From positions 1-64,000 of the forward strand of contig SOJX01000049.1 in the NCBI GenBank assembly GCA_004376375.1: 64,000 nucleotides of DNA, read 5' to 3'. The notes beneath the pieces are model-generated. The model did not search any database. It had not been told where the DNA came from and was given only the letters and a program-made list of their open reading frames with translations. A program made the position numbers and the translations under genes. Source of the stretch: Planctomycetota bacterium (GTDB lineage Bacteria > Planctomycetota > E44-bin39). Of this stretch, positions 1 through 7,106 are shown in pieces; within the stretch, counting starts at the first letter, position 1, and each line of letters begins with the position of its first letter.

Positions 1-6
1 ACTGAA

Positions 7-62
7 GAACCGATGAACCGATGAACCGATGAACCGATGAACCGATGAACCGATGAACCGAA
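7..62. repeat. Octamer tandem array (GAACCGAT, about 7 copies)
   Basis: Seven near-perfect head-to-tail copies of the 8-base unit GAACCGAT; the last ends in GAA instead of GAT. The array directly abuts the stop codon of the minus-strand TPR gene at 63-65. It belongs to the class of short degenerate arrays seen at other gene edges in this window (1876, 6543, 12577, 15516, 18671, 25180, 25613, 31385, 54236). The array may continue beyond the left edge of the window. Confidence 0.9.
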
Positions 63-1697
63 TTAGAACGCGATTACCGGTTTTGTCTCGGCGCGCTGGG
101 CGCGGAGCCATGCGCTCCAGCGTGTGGAGGACAGGCCGAAAGATTTGCCGCTTATTTTGGATAGGGCCTTCGATGCGTGCCAGCGCAGGCGCCAGTTGCT
201 GTGGTCGAGGAGATTTATCAAAGGCTGAACCGCCTCCAGCATCTCAGGTATGGTCTTGTAATAGGGAACCTTCGCCTCTTTACGTTCTGCAATCGCGACA
301 AGCATTTTTACGGAGTTGAACCGGTCGACGTCGGTCACCTGCGCGTGCCCGAGCGGGCGGACGTGGCGCTCGATAATGATACGGCGTATAAAAGATTCAG
401 CCTGTTCGCGCAGGCGCCCCTCGATTCGCATGCTTTTTGATGCCGACAGGAATGCCCGGAAGTTCTTTTCCGCCTGGTTCAGGGCCGAATCGCCGGTGGG
501 CGTATCCGAGCCAAGCCCTTCCACGAGATCGAGGTAGCCGAGATAGAACACGACAAGATTGGATTTCGGCTTCAGCTTGCGCAAATCATCGAAACGCTGA
601 CGGGCGTGGGCAAGAACGCGGTCGAGGTCTTCCTGGTGCGCGGTCGTGCGGTCTTCATCCGGAACGCGCATGAGCAGCCTTGCCTGCTCCACGGCTGCTA
701 TTCCCTCAAATCTGTAGGCGTCCGGGTCGTCGGACGAAATGCGCTCCCGCACGCGCTGGAACGTCCCCGCGGCGTGGCGGAGAAGGTCGCGGTTGGAAGC
801 CTTTATGCCGAGCGCGAGTTGCGTGCGGCCGAGCGCGAGCTGCGATTCCATGCATCTGGGGAAACGGGCGACCGACAGCTTGAGGTCTTTGATTGCCTTG
901 TCCGTTTTGCCCGCGAGAAGAAGTGATTTGCCCCGGTAGTAAAGAAGCAGGCCGACCAGGTTTTCGTTTGTAAGCGGTTTGAAATAGTAGCCGTGTTCGA
1001 CCGCCTGCTCGTTGGCCTTGATTTCCCGGCGCTCGCGGGCTTTCGCGTCGTCCGGGTAAAAGATGAGATGGATGTGCCGCTCCGGCTCGGAATACTGAAA
1101 TGCGAGCCCGTCCGGCGTCCATACCGGGTCAAAACCGTAGCGCAGCACAAGGCTTGCGTTGTCGCGGGTGCAGGCTTCGAGAATGGCTGCCTCCAGCAGG
1201 CCGAGCCCGAAATTGCTTGCACGGTATTTATCGAACATGAGATCGATTCTGTATTCGTCGGCCGCACCCGTGTCGGGCACGACGAACATCTGCCAGCTGT
1301 AGGTGAGTTCGCGCACCATTCGCCGGAACCTTTCGGCCGCGGCGTTTTCAGGTCCGTATTTCTTTTCGAAGTCCGCATCAATCTTTTTGACAATGGGATC
1401 GGTGCTTGTCTTGTCGGGCTTGAGCGGGAGTATGTTGACGAGGCGCAGCGTCCACTGGCTGAATCTTGCCCTGTATTTCAGCTTGGGGTAAGTCGGCCTG
1501 GCCTCTTCGGTAAACAGAAACAGAATGTCTTCGAGCCGCAGGTCGTGCAGGTCGAGTTCGCGCTGCGTCATCTTGGCGACGTCGGCGAACTTTGGCTGTT
1601 TCGGCTGTTTTGCACCCGCGGCGCTTGCGGTGGAAACGGATGCCGTGGCCGTCATGACGCAGGCCGTAAGCAGGATTATAATACTTGAAGCGCGCAT
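63..1697 (-). CDS. Secreted TPR/HEAT-repeat protein
   Basis: I chose the ATG at 1697 because GAGAGGGA lies about 8 bases upstream; an upstream in-frame ATG at 1724 has no such site. The 544-residue product begins with a signal peptide (MRASSIIILLTACVMTATAS). It has a globular N-terminal half without recognisable motifs, TPR-like helices around residues 245-440 (for example GKSLLLAGKTDKAIKDLK), and a HEAT-like unit near the C-terminus (LINLLDHSNWRLRWHASKAL). It is probably an extracytoplasmic scaffold. The gene is transcribed divergently from the gene at 1901. I see no enzymatic motif. The export prediction is inference from the signal peptide. Confidence 0.8.
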   Translation of the reverse strand: MRASSIIILLTACVMTATASVSTASAAGAKQPKQPKFADVAKMTQRELDLHDLRLEDILFLFTEEARPTYPKLKYRARFSQWTLRLVNILPLKPDKTSTDPIVKKIDADFEKKYGPENAAAERFRRMVRELTYSWQMFVVPDTGAADEYRIDLMFDKYRASNFGLGLLEAAILEACTRDNASLVLRYGFDPVWTPDGLAFQYSEPERHIHLIFYPDDAKARERREIKANEQAVEHGYYFKPLTNENLVGLLLYYRGKSLLLAGKTDKAIKDLKLSVARFPRCMESQLALGRTQLALGIKASNRDLLRHAAGTFQRVRERISSDDPDAYRFEGIAAVEQARLLMRVPDEDRTTAHQEDLDRVLAHARQRFDDLRKLKPKSNLVVFYLGYLDLVEGLGSDTPTGDSALNQAEKNFRAFLSASKSMRIEGRLREQAESFIRRIIIERHVRPLGHAQVTDVDRFNSVKMLVAIAERKEAKVPYYKTIPEMLEAVQPLINLLDHSNWRLRWHASKALSKISGKSFGLSSTRWSAWLRAQRAETKPVIAF

Positions 1698-1841
1698 CTG
1701 TGTATCCCTCTCAGTATAGAGCACCGGACTGATAAAACAAACTCCTCATTATATGATATCGGCAGGCGCGGGGCCGGACTTTGCCTATTGTCGCAACTTT
1801 TTTTGCAGACTCCACTTATGTCCGGCGATTCCAATGGAACG

Positions 1842-1870
1842 TTGACATGTGGAACCGTGTGTAATAACAT
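1842..1870 (+). promoter_or_regulatory. Sigma70-type promoter for the gene at 1901
   Basis: A perfect -35 TTGACA (1842-1847), a 17-base spacer and a -10 TAACAT (1865-1870). It lies just upstream of the heptamer array that carries the start codon at 1901. Confidence 0.6.
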
Positions 1871-1875
1871 ATGGA

Positions 1876-1903
1876 AAGGATGAAGTATGAAGGCTGAAGG
1901 ATG
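1876..1903 (+). repeat. Heptamer array that provides RBS and ATG
   Basis: Four tandem 7-base units of the form AAGNNTG: AAGGATG, AAGTATG, AAGGCTG, AAGGATG. The last unit contains the ATG of the gene at 1901, and the AAGG of the preceding unit sits 7 bases upstream of it, in place of a Shine-Dalgarno site. The same arrangement occurs at 18671-18698 and, on the minus strand, at 25613-25640. Confidence 0.85.
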
Positions 1904-3469
1904 ATTGATAATAAAACTCTCAGCAAAATCGCCTCTTTGAGCATCCCGATATTCGCCGCAGTTGTGGCTGTAATTGCCATATCAAGGCGGGATGCCGGGA
2001 CCGCGTCTGACCGGTGCGGCATAAAGAGCACGCCTGCAACTGAAAAAAGAGTTTCTGATATTTTTGAAACCGGCCTCCCCGATCTACCCGGGGCCGGGCG
2101 CGGGAAAACTCCACCGGCGCGGCTTTCGGGTTCCGGAGCGTCGCGGAGCGGAACACCCTCGAATCAATCGAACGTAACCCCGCCTGCAAAAGCGTCCATG
2201 CTCGAATCGGTAAAACCCCCGAAGCCGGTCGGCACGGTGGACGAATACATCAACGCCCTGTTCGAGTGGTACGAGCAGATGATTTTCGCAAACGTCGATA
2301 CAAGGGAAAAAATCGAATCAAAACTCGTCGATCTTGTCCGGGCCTATTCAAAGAAATGCAGAAGCGAAGACAAAAGGTATATACTCTGGGTCGGCGTGTT
2401 CGAGCGGGCATATAATGACAGCCTCAAATCCGCTCTCCTCTCGGGCTGGCCCAGGAAAGGTCTCTATGACCTGAGTTTCCTGAATAAAATCGCCCTGGAC
2501 GTCAAGATAAGCGCGGAATCCGCAGCCGCCCCCAGACGCCTCGCCTTCAAGCTGCTTGTCGTGAAGTACCGCATGGCCTCGGAGCTGCCGGAGTTCGTGC
2601 TCGACCAGATGTACATCGAGGCAACTTTGTACGGCCGTTCGTTTCTATACGATACGGCGCTGAAAACACTGTCTGACCTCACGGGCGGTGCAATCCCGCG
2701 GACAGTGCCCGCCGGCAAGGACCTTGTCGCGTATGTACACGAGCTTGACACGAATTTCTACGTCGGGCGGTATCACAAAAGACCTGCGACCGGTTTTACG
2801 CAGGTTGCTTCGAAGGAAGAATTCAAGAAAGCCCTGAATGAACTCGAAGGAACGGGGCGTAAAAAATTGATCGACCTTCTGCTCGATAAGGGAACCTCAG
2901 CCCCCAGGCGGCAGGCGGCCGGGAAGCACCTGGCCGGGGACCGCTCGGGGATAAGCATGCTTTTGAAGTCGTTCAGGAAGAAAGATATTTCCATCGAGAG
3001 CTTCCTTCACGTCACGCGCGCGCTTGCGGAAGCCGCGTTTTCAAACAGGGCGAGGGAAAAGATAGTTAATATTGTTTTCAGAAGGTTCAGGAAATCAAAG
3101 TCACGGGCCGAAAAGCTGGCCATCCTGGACCAGTTCTGGTGGCTTACAAGGGGCGAGGGACAGAGGCTGCTGGAGACGGCCGTGCGCGACACCGACCCGC
3201 TCGTGCGCCTCAAGGCCTATTACGTGGCCGCCAAAGTGCAGGACGACCCGATGACCGTGCTCGCGGACCTCAGGAAAATCAAAATCAAGAACCTGAATAT
3301 GCAGGAAAGGATTCTTATCGAGGGCGTGCTGTCGCGGCTGTACAAGATAATCCAGGACAGGCTCGGCCCGGCCATCGGCACCGAGCAGGTCTGGCGGTGG
3401 TACAGCTACAACAAACAGGACGAATACGAGCGGGTGCTGGATTGTTACGAGAATTACCTTGATGATTAG
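1901..3469 (+). CDS. Membrane-anchored HEAT-like protein
   Basis: The 522-residue product has one N-terminal membrane segment (residues 8-27, ASLSIPIFAAVVAVIAI), then a Pro/Ser/Gly-rich linker to about residue 105, then an all-helical region. The C-terminal part has HEAT-like pairs (residues 345-470; AVRDTDPLVRLKAYYVAAK is typical). No catalytic motif is visible. The ATG lies inside a heptamer repeat array, and a good promoter (1842-1870) precedes it. The protein is probably anchored in the inner membrane with the helical domain outside the cytoplasm. This is inferred from topology only, and the function is unknown. Confidence 0.75.
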   Translation: MIDNKTLSKIASLSIPIFAAVVAVIAISRRDAGTASDRCGIKSTPATEKRVSDIFETGLPDLPGAGRGKTPPARLSGSGASRSGTPSNQSNVTPPAKASMLESVKPPKPVGTVDEYINALFEWYEQMIFANVDTREKIESKLVDLVRAYSKKCRSEDKRYILWVGVFERAYNDSLKSALLSGWPRKGLYDLSFLNKIALDVKISAESAAAPRRLAFKLLVVKYRMASELPEFVLDQMYIEATLYGRSFLYDTALKTLSDLTGGAIPRTVPAGKDLVAYVHELDTNFYVGRYHKRPATGFTQVASKEEFKKALNELEGTGRKKLIDLLLDKGTSAPRRQAAGKHLAGDRSGISMLLKSFRKKDISIESFLHVTRALAEAAFSNRAREKIVNIVFRRFRKSKSRAEKLAILDQFWWLTRGEGQRLLETAVRDTDPLVRLKAYYVAAKVQDDPMTVLADLRKIKIKNLNMQERILIEGVLSRLYKIIQDRLGPAIGTEQVWRWYSYNKQDEYERVLDCYENYLDD

Positions 3470-3597
3470 ATTCTGCCTGCAGGCGGGAAGAACGGTCGCC
3501 GCGACGGCGAAACTACGGGTTCACGAATACGCGGCCTGAAAATATACCCAAAAAAAGCAAAAGCACGGTTTTGCTTTTGATTTTCGAAAGGAATACC

Positions 3598-4944
3598 ATG
3601 CACAGGCGTTCATTTCTGATTTTCACGGCCCTTGTGCTCATCCTTGTTCTTATTGCGGCGAACTGCAGCAAAAGCAAAAAGAGCAAACCGTTTTTCCTGC
3701 CCGGAACCGGCACAGGCACCGGAACAGGCGGCCTTGTCGGCATGGTAATGGTTGATCCCGACAGTGCAAGGTGGCTTGTCTATAATAAGGACGACAACGG
3801 CGACGGCAAGCCTGATCCGTTCTACATGTGCGGCCCCGGCGACCCCGAGGGATTCCTGTATCGTGGTACGCGCAACGCCGACGGGACGCGCAGCGGCGAC
3901 CAGATGACCCTCATTAATAAAATGAAAGGAACCGGCGCGAATTGCATCTACCTGATGGCCATCCGCTCCCACGGCGGCGACGGAGGCGCCACTGAGAACC
4001 CCTTCGAGGGCTCCGACCCCGCTAATCCACTGGACCAGGATATTCTCGACCAGTGGGAAACCTGGTTCACGGAGATGGACGACAATGGAATCGTGATCTA
4101 CTTCTTCTTTTACGACGATGCCATAAACGTGGCAGGCAACCTGGGCTGGCCGCTGGTCGGCGGGAACCTGCACAGCCGGGAGAAGTATTTCATCGAAGGA
4201 ATTGTGAACGAATTCGAGCACCACAAGCATCTTATCTGGTGCGTTATGGAAGAAGTCCAGGAAATGGGCGCGGACCATCTGGCCCACGCGTCAAAGATTG
4301 CGGAGACAATCCGCACAGCCGATGACAACGACCACCTGATTGCAGTGCACCAGTTAGGCGGCCTGACATTCCTGTTCCCCGACGATCCGAACATCGACCA
4401 GTTCGCGATTCAGTATAACGAAAGCACTGCCGCCCTTCTTCATTCGGGCTGTCTTACGGCGTGGAATTCCGCCAACGGAAGGTACAGCATCAACATGTCC
4501 GAGGCCGCGGGCTGGGGCACCGGTGCGACGGCCCGCCAGAAAAACTGGGCCTGCGCCATGGGTGGTGCATACGTGATGGTTTACGGCATGGACATTGTGA
4601 GCACCAGCGTGAGCGACCTCGAGGACTGCGGGCGGCTCGTCAGTTTCATGGAATCGACGAACTTCAACGAGATGGCCCCGCACGATGAACTTGCCCACGG
4701 CGGCACCCAGTACGTGCTGGCAAAACCCGGCGACAGTTACATCGCTTACGCATCAAGCCTTGCCGGAGAAATCGGGCTGAAGAGCATGACCGCAGGCACA
4801 TACTATTTCAAGTGGTTCGACTGCGCGACCGGAACCGCCGTCGAGCAGAATGACGTAACGGTCAACTCCGGCGACCAGACCTGGACAACCCCCGGCGGCA
4901 TCGGCGCGGAAGTTGCCGTCTATATCAATCGTTCAGGCGGATAG
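3598..4944 (+). CDS. DUF4038-like (glycoside-hydrolase-type) lipoprotein
   Basis: I chose the ATG at 3598 because AAAGGA precedes it at good spacing. The 448-residue product has a lipoprotein signal peptide (lipobox LIAANC) followed by a Lys/Gly/Thr-rich linker. The main region (about 45-360) resembles the TIM-barrel DUF4038/apiosidase-like family: WLVYNKDDNGDGKPDPFYMCG near the start, then alternating strands such as IVIYFFFYDD and HLIWCVMEE. The last 85 residues resemble the collagen-binding-like C-terminal domain that often follows DUF4038 (GDSYIAYASS, TYYFKWFDCATGT). Family knowledge suggests a surface carbohydrate-active enzyme; the substrate is unknown. Its N-terminus resembles that of the lipoprotein at 54546. 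Confidence 0.65.
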   Translation: MHRRSFLIFTALVLILVLIAANCSKSKKSKPFFLPGTGTGTGTGGLVGMVMVDPDSARWLVYNKDDNGDGKPDPFYMCGPGDPEGFLYRGTRNADGTRSGDQMTLINKMKGTGANCIYLMAIRSHGGDGGATENPFEGSDPANPLDQDILDQWETWFTEMDDNGIVIYFFFYDDAINVAGNLGWPLVGGNLHSREKYFIEGIVNEFEHHKHLIWCVMEEVQEMGADHLAHASKIAETIRTADDNDHLIAVHQLGGLTFLFPDDPNIDQFAIQYNESTAALLHSGCLTAWNSANGRYSINMSEAAGWGTGATARQKNWACAMGGAYVMVYGMDIVSTSVSDLEDCGRLVSFMESTNFNEMAPHDELAHGGTQYVLAKPGDSYIAYASSLAGEIGLKSMTAGTYYFKWFDCATGTAVEQNDVTVNSGDQTWTTPGGIGAEVAVYINRSGG

Positions 4945-5014
4945 GTTTGACAAGTATGATGAGGATATTAATAAAATTGATTAGTTGCGTCGGAGTATCA
5001 GGCGATTGAACACA

Positions 5015-5100
5015 TTACACCCGCTTTTCATCCTCCATGCGATCGCGCTTTGAATACAGACATCCGCAGTAATTCTTGTCAAAGAACAGGTGGGCGTTCC
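5015..5100 (-). pseudogene. QueH-like C-terminal remnant (NYCGC motif)
   Basis: Read on the minus strand, this stretch encodes a short open tail ending in TAA with the motif KNYCGCLYS. That resembles the RQNYCGCKYS signature at the end of the intact queH at 6555-7106. No start codon or upstream domain is present, and the 5' side runs into a terminator hairpin and an AT-rich promoter. It may be the truncated end of a second QueH-like gene or of another Cys-motif protein. The match rests on about nine residues. Confidence 0.3.
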
Positions 5101-5127
5101 TATTTATTTGTGGAACGCGGTTTTTTT
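5094..5127 (+). terminator. Rho-independent terminator
   Basis: GCGTTCC and GGAACGC form a 7-bp stem around an 11-base AT-rich loop, followed by GG and seven T residues. It lies about 150 bases after the DUF4038-like lipoprotein gene on the same strand and probably ends its transcript. Confidence 0.65.
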
Positions 5128-5147
5128 ATTTGCCGTCATTGAAATCA

Positions 5148-5156
5148 TGTTATAAT
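5148..5156 (+). promoter_or_regulatory. Extended -10 promoter, with aborted 10-codon ORF
   Basis: TGT-TATAAT forms a perfect extended -10 element; the -35 region (TTGCCG at 5130-5135, 15-base spacing) is weak. Seven bases downstream, at 5163-5195, is a 10-codon ORF (MEDITYWELR, then TAG) that stops right where a repeated motif begins at 5196. This suggests that an earlier gene was cut off by insertion. The promoter may now drive hicB at 5237. Confidence 0.45.
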
Positions 5157-5195
5157 GAAAACATGGAAGACATAACTTACTGGGAATTACGCTAG

Positions 5196-5214
5196 AAAAT
5201 AGGCGGCTGTCCCC
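5196..5214 (+). repeat. Repeated motif AAAATAGG...CTGTCCC, copy 1
   Basis: AAAATAGGCGGCTGTCCCC directly precedes the hicB ribosome binding site. A related copy (AAAATAGG, 3 bases, ACTGTCCCT) lies at 5495-5514, between hicB and the nuclease gene. The pair brackets hicB in direct orientation. A similar gacagtgcccc word forms the hairpin at 35318-35348. Confidence 0.5.
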
Positions 5215-5236
5215 TGTTTTCGAAGGAGGAAGTTCG

Positions 5237-5440
5237 GTGAAACTGAAAGTAATCATTCACGAGCCGGAAGAAGGCGGCTTCTGGGCCGAGGTTCCCGCCA
5301 TTCCGGGCTGCGCGACACAAGGTGAGACTTTCGAGGAACTTCTTCAAAACCTGTACGAGGCCGTCGAGGGCTGTCTTTCCGTCGAGGTGCAGGAGGTGAA
5401 GCACACGGGTAATGACCGCGTCGTGGAGATTGTCGTATGA
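5237..5440 (+). CDS. hicB: Orphan HicB-family antitoxin
   Basis: The GTG start at 5237 follows AGGAGG (5225-5230) at ideal spacing. The 67-residue product is a single HicB domain: MKLKVIIHEPEEGGFWAEVP, then GCATQGETFEELLQN, the strand-strand-helix pattern of the partial RNase H-like fold. HicB proteins normally neutralise a HicA mRNA interferase encoded next to them. Here no HicA reading frame is present on either side; what follows is a 19-codon open stretch and then the nuclease gene. It may be a solitary antitoxin, an immunity relic, or a regulator. AAAATAGG...CTGTCCC repeats flank it. Confidence 0.8.
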   Translation: MKLKVIIHEPEEGGFWAEVPAIPGCATQGETFEELLQNLYEAVEGCLSVEVQEVKHTGNDRVVEIVV

Positions 5441-5494
5441 AGGATACGGGAACAAGAAAACAAGGAATATGGCCAAAGGCGTCGGGGGAAAAGT

Positions 5495-5514
5495 AAAATA
5501 GGTATACTGTCCCT
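5495..5514 (+). repeat. Repeated motif AAAATAGG...CTGTCCC, copy 2
   Basis: AAAATAGG, TAT, ACTGTCCCT: the downstream partner of the motif at 5196-5214. It ends 18 bases before the ATG of the nuclease gene and contains TATACT, which could also act as a -10 element. Confidence 0.45.
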
Positions 5515-5532
5515 GGAATAACTGGAGCTACC

Positions 5533-6390
5533 ATGCCAAAATCCAGATACATTAAGCTCGACACCATAAATCTTAAGAGCCATCCTGAATTCAATGAAAA
5601 GTGGGTACAGGACCGGATTGCTGAAGATCCGTCGATTCTTGGTCTGGGTGAATTAATACTTAAGGACAAAGAACGCCTACAGCCTTCCGCGGGGAGACTT
5701 GATTTTCTCATGCAGGAACCCGAGAGTAACAGAAGATATGAAGTTGAAATTCAATTGGGTAAGACAAATGAATCTCATATTATTCGGACAATTGAGTACT
5801 GGGATATAGAGAGGAAAAGGTTCCCACAGTATGACCATTGTGCCGTAATTGTTGCTGAGGACATAACGAGCCGTTTTTTAAACGTCATCAGTCTATTTAA
5901 TGGAATGATCCCGATTATTGCAATTCAGATGAGCGCCTTGAAGTTTGAAGATAATATTGCACTTTCATTTACAACCGTACTCGACGAGTTAACGCTAGGT
6001 TTTGATGAAGATGAACAAGTTGAGCCAACTGATAGGTCGTACTGGGAAAAGAGAGGCACAAAACAGACCATAGCCCTCGCAGACAAAATGCTTGATATGG
6101 TTCATACGTTTGCACCGGAACTGGAATTCAAGTACAATAAGTTTCACATTGGGCTTGCTCAGAAAGGTAAACCAAATAATTTTGTAGTTTTTTATCCAAA
6201 AAAGTCGTTTTTCAGGGCAGAGATACGCATTAAACCTTCGAGTGACATTCAAAAAATGCTCGATAATGCCGGGTTAGAATTCGATTATTACAAACCTGAT
6301 AGGAGATACCGCATTAGGCTGAATAAGGATGATATTGCTGGCAACGTCGAGTTATTGACAAAGCTTTTGAAGATTTCTTATGAGAATTAA
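5533..6390 (+). CDS. Putative PD-(D/E)XK nuclease-like protein
   Basis: The 285-residue product has a restriction-endonuclease-like core near residues 50-95: an acidic and polar run ending GRLDFLMQ, then YEVEIQLGKTNESHIIRT, consistent with D-(E)x(Q/K) catalytic positions. The C-terminal third (FHIGLAQKGKPNNFVVFYP onward) resembles the small DUF5655-type domain that follows such nucleases. Base composition is clearly more AT-rich than the flanking genes, which suggests recent acquisition. A GGAG site precedes the ATG. It neighbours an orphan hicB. Activity and target are unknown; a role in DNA processing or defence is inference. Confidence 0.6.
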   Translation: MPKSRYIKLDTINLKSHPEFNEKWVQDRIAEDPSILGLGELILKDKERLQPSAGRLDFLMQEPESNRRYEVEIQLGKTNESHIIRTIEYWDIERKRFPQYDHCAVIVAEDITSRFLNVISLFNGMIPIIAIQMSALKFEDNIALSFTTVLDELTLGFDEDEQVEPTDRSYWEKRGTKQTIALADKMLDMVHTFAPELEFKYNKFHIGLAQKGKPNNFVVFYPKKSFFRAEIRIKPSSDIQKMLDNAGLEFDYYKPDRRYRIRLNKDDIAGNVELLTKLLKISYEN

Positions 6391-6465
6391 GTTCAGGGAA
6401 TTCCGGGAACAGTATACGTATTTTTATTGAAATGCCGGGGGTTTGGGTTATTATTCGGCGGACGA

Positions 6466-6530
6466 TATTTAGCGGCGCAGCTTGCTGCGCGTTAAATAAA
6501 ATAACGGCGGGCAAGCCCGCCCGCTAAATA
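6466..6530. repeat. REP-like double-hairpin palindrome
   Basis: Outer arms TATTTAGCGG and CCGCTAAATA enclose two perfect inner hairpins, GCGCAGC-TT-GCTGCGC and GCGGGC-AA-GCCCGC. It lies between the convergent ends of the nuclease gene and queH. GC-rich inner palindromes of similar style occur at 40319 and 55920. The position suggests a repetitive extragenic palindrome that may also limit transcription from both sides. Confidence 0.7.
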
Positions 6531-6542
6531 TATTATTGAAAT

Positions 6543-6570
6543 ATTCATAATTCATCATTCATAATTCATC
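6543..6570. repeat. Heptamer array overlapping the 3' end of queH
   Basis: Four 7-base units alternating ATTCATA and ATTCATC. Read on the minus strand, the array encodes the last residues of QueH (RMNYE) and its TGA stop, so the repeat has become part of the gene's end. Confidence 0.8.
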
Positions 6571-7106
6571 CTTGAATATTTGCAGCCGCAGTAATTCTGG
6601 CGGTAAAGGCCGAGTTCTTTTGACATCTCGACCGACCTTTTGAAACCGTCTTTTTTCTTGAAATCGGATTCCACGTACGACGCGCCGGCGGCGGCCTCGC
6701 TGCCGATCAGGTTTATCGCGACCGCGTCCTTATGCGGGCTTACGGTAAGGGTGGTTGCGAATGAGTCGAAGCCTTCGCGCGCGGCGGCTGCGGCGGTCCG
6801 CTCGAGCCGGAAGCGGAAGCAGGCGATGCATCTCGCGCCGCCTTCAGGCTCGTCTTCAAGCCCCTGCACCGCCAGGGCCCAGGCCCCGGGGTCGTAATCA
6901 GCTTCGAGGATTTCTGCGTCAAGCTTCTTCGCCACTACGGGCAGGTCCGCGATCCGCCTGGCGAATTCCTCCCCCGTATCGATGTTCGAGTTTTCGAAAT
7001 AAAGGGTAACGTCGTACGAACTCGCGAGGCGCTCGGCCGCAACGGTTGCGTCGGGCGCGCAGCAGACATGCAGAAGGAGTTTCGGTTTTTTATCCGACAG
7101 GATCAG
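6555..7106 (-). CDS. queH: Epoxyqueuosine reductase QueH
   Basis: QueH reduces epoxyqueuosine to queuosine in tRNA anticodons, using an iron-sulfur cofactor; it is the non-orthologous replacement for QueG. The frame carries the family motifs in order: LLLHVCCAPD near the start, CIACFRFRLERTA, TTLTVSPHKD, DFKKKDGFKRS and RQNYCGCKYS at the end. The first ATG (6935) lies inside the protein and would remove the essential N-terminal CC motif. The frame is open to 7106, where CTG overlaps the TGA of the upstream gene (CTGA) with GGGAAAGA just before it. I infer a rare CTG start with translational coupling. A heptamer array forms the C-terminal codons. Confidence 0.85.
   Translation of the reverse strand: MILSDKKPKLLLHVCCAPDATVAAERLASSYDVTLYFENSNIDTGEEFARRIADLPVVAKKLDAEILEADYDPGAWALAVQGLEDEPEGGARCIACFRFRLERTAAAAAREGFDSFATTLTVSPHKDAVAINLIGSEAAAGASYVESDFKKKDGFKRSVEMSKELGLYRQNYCGCKYSRMNYE

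Noticed and set aside
1876..1903. Heptamer arrays as CRISPR repeats
   Set aside because: Units are 7-8 bases with no unique spacers and no cas genes; they are tandem repeats.
5438..5497. A HicA toxin gene after hicB
   Set aside because: The only frame is 19 codons and lacks the double-stranded RNA-binding-like fold and the catalytic His region of HicA.
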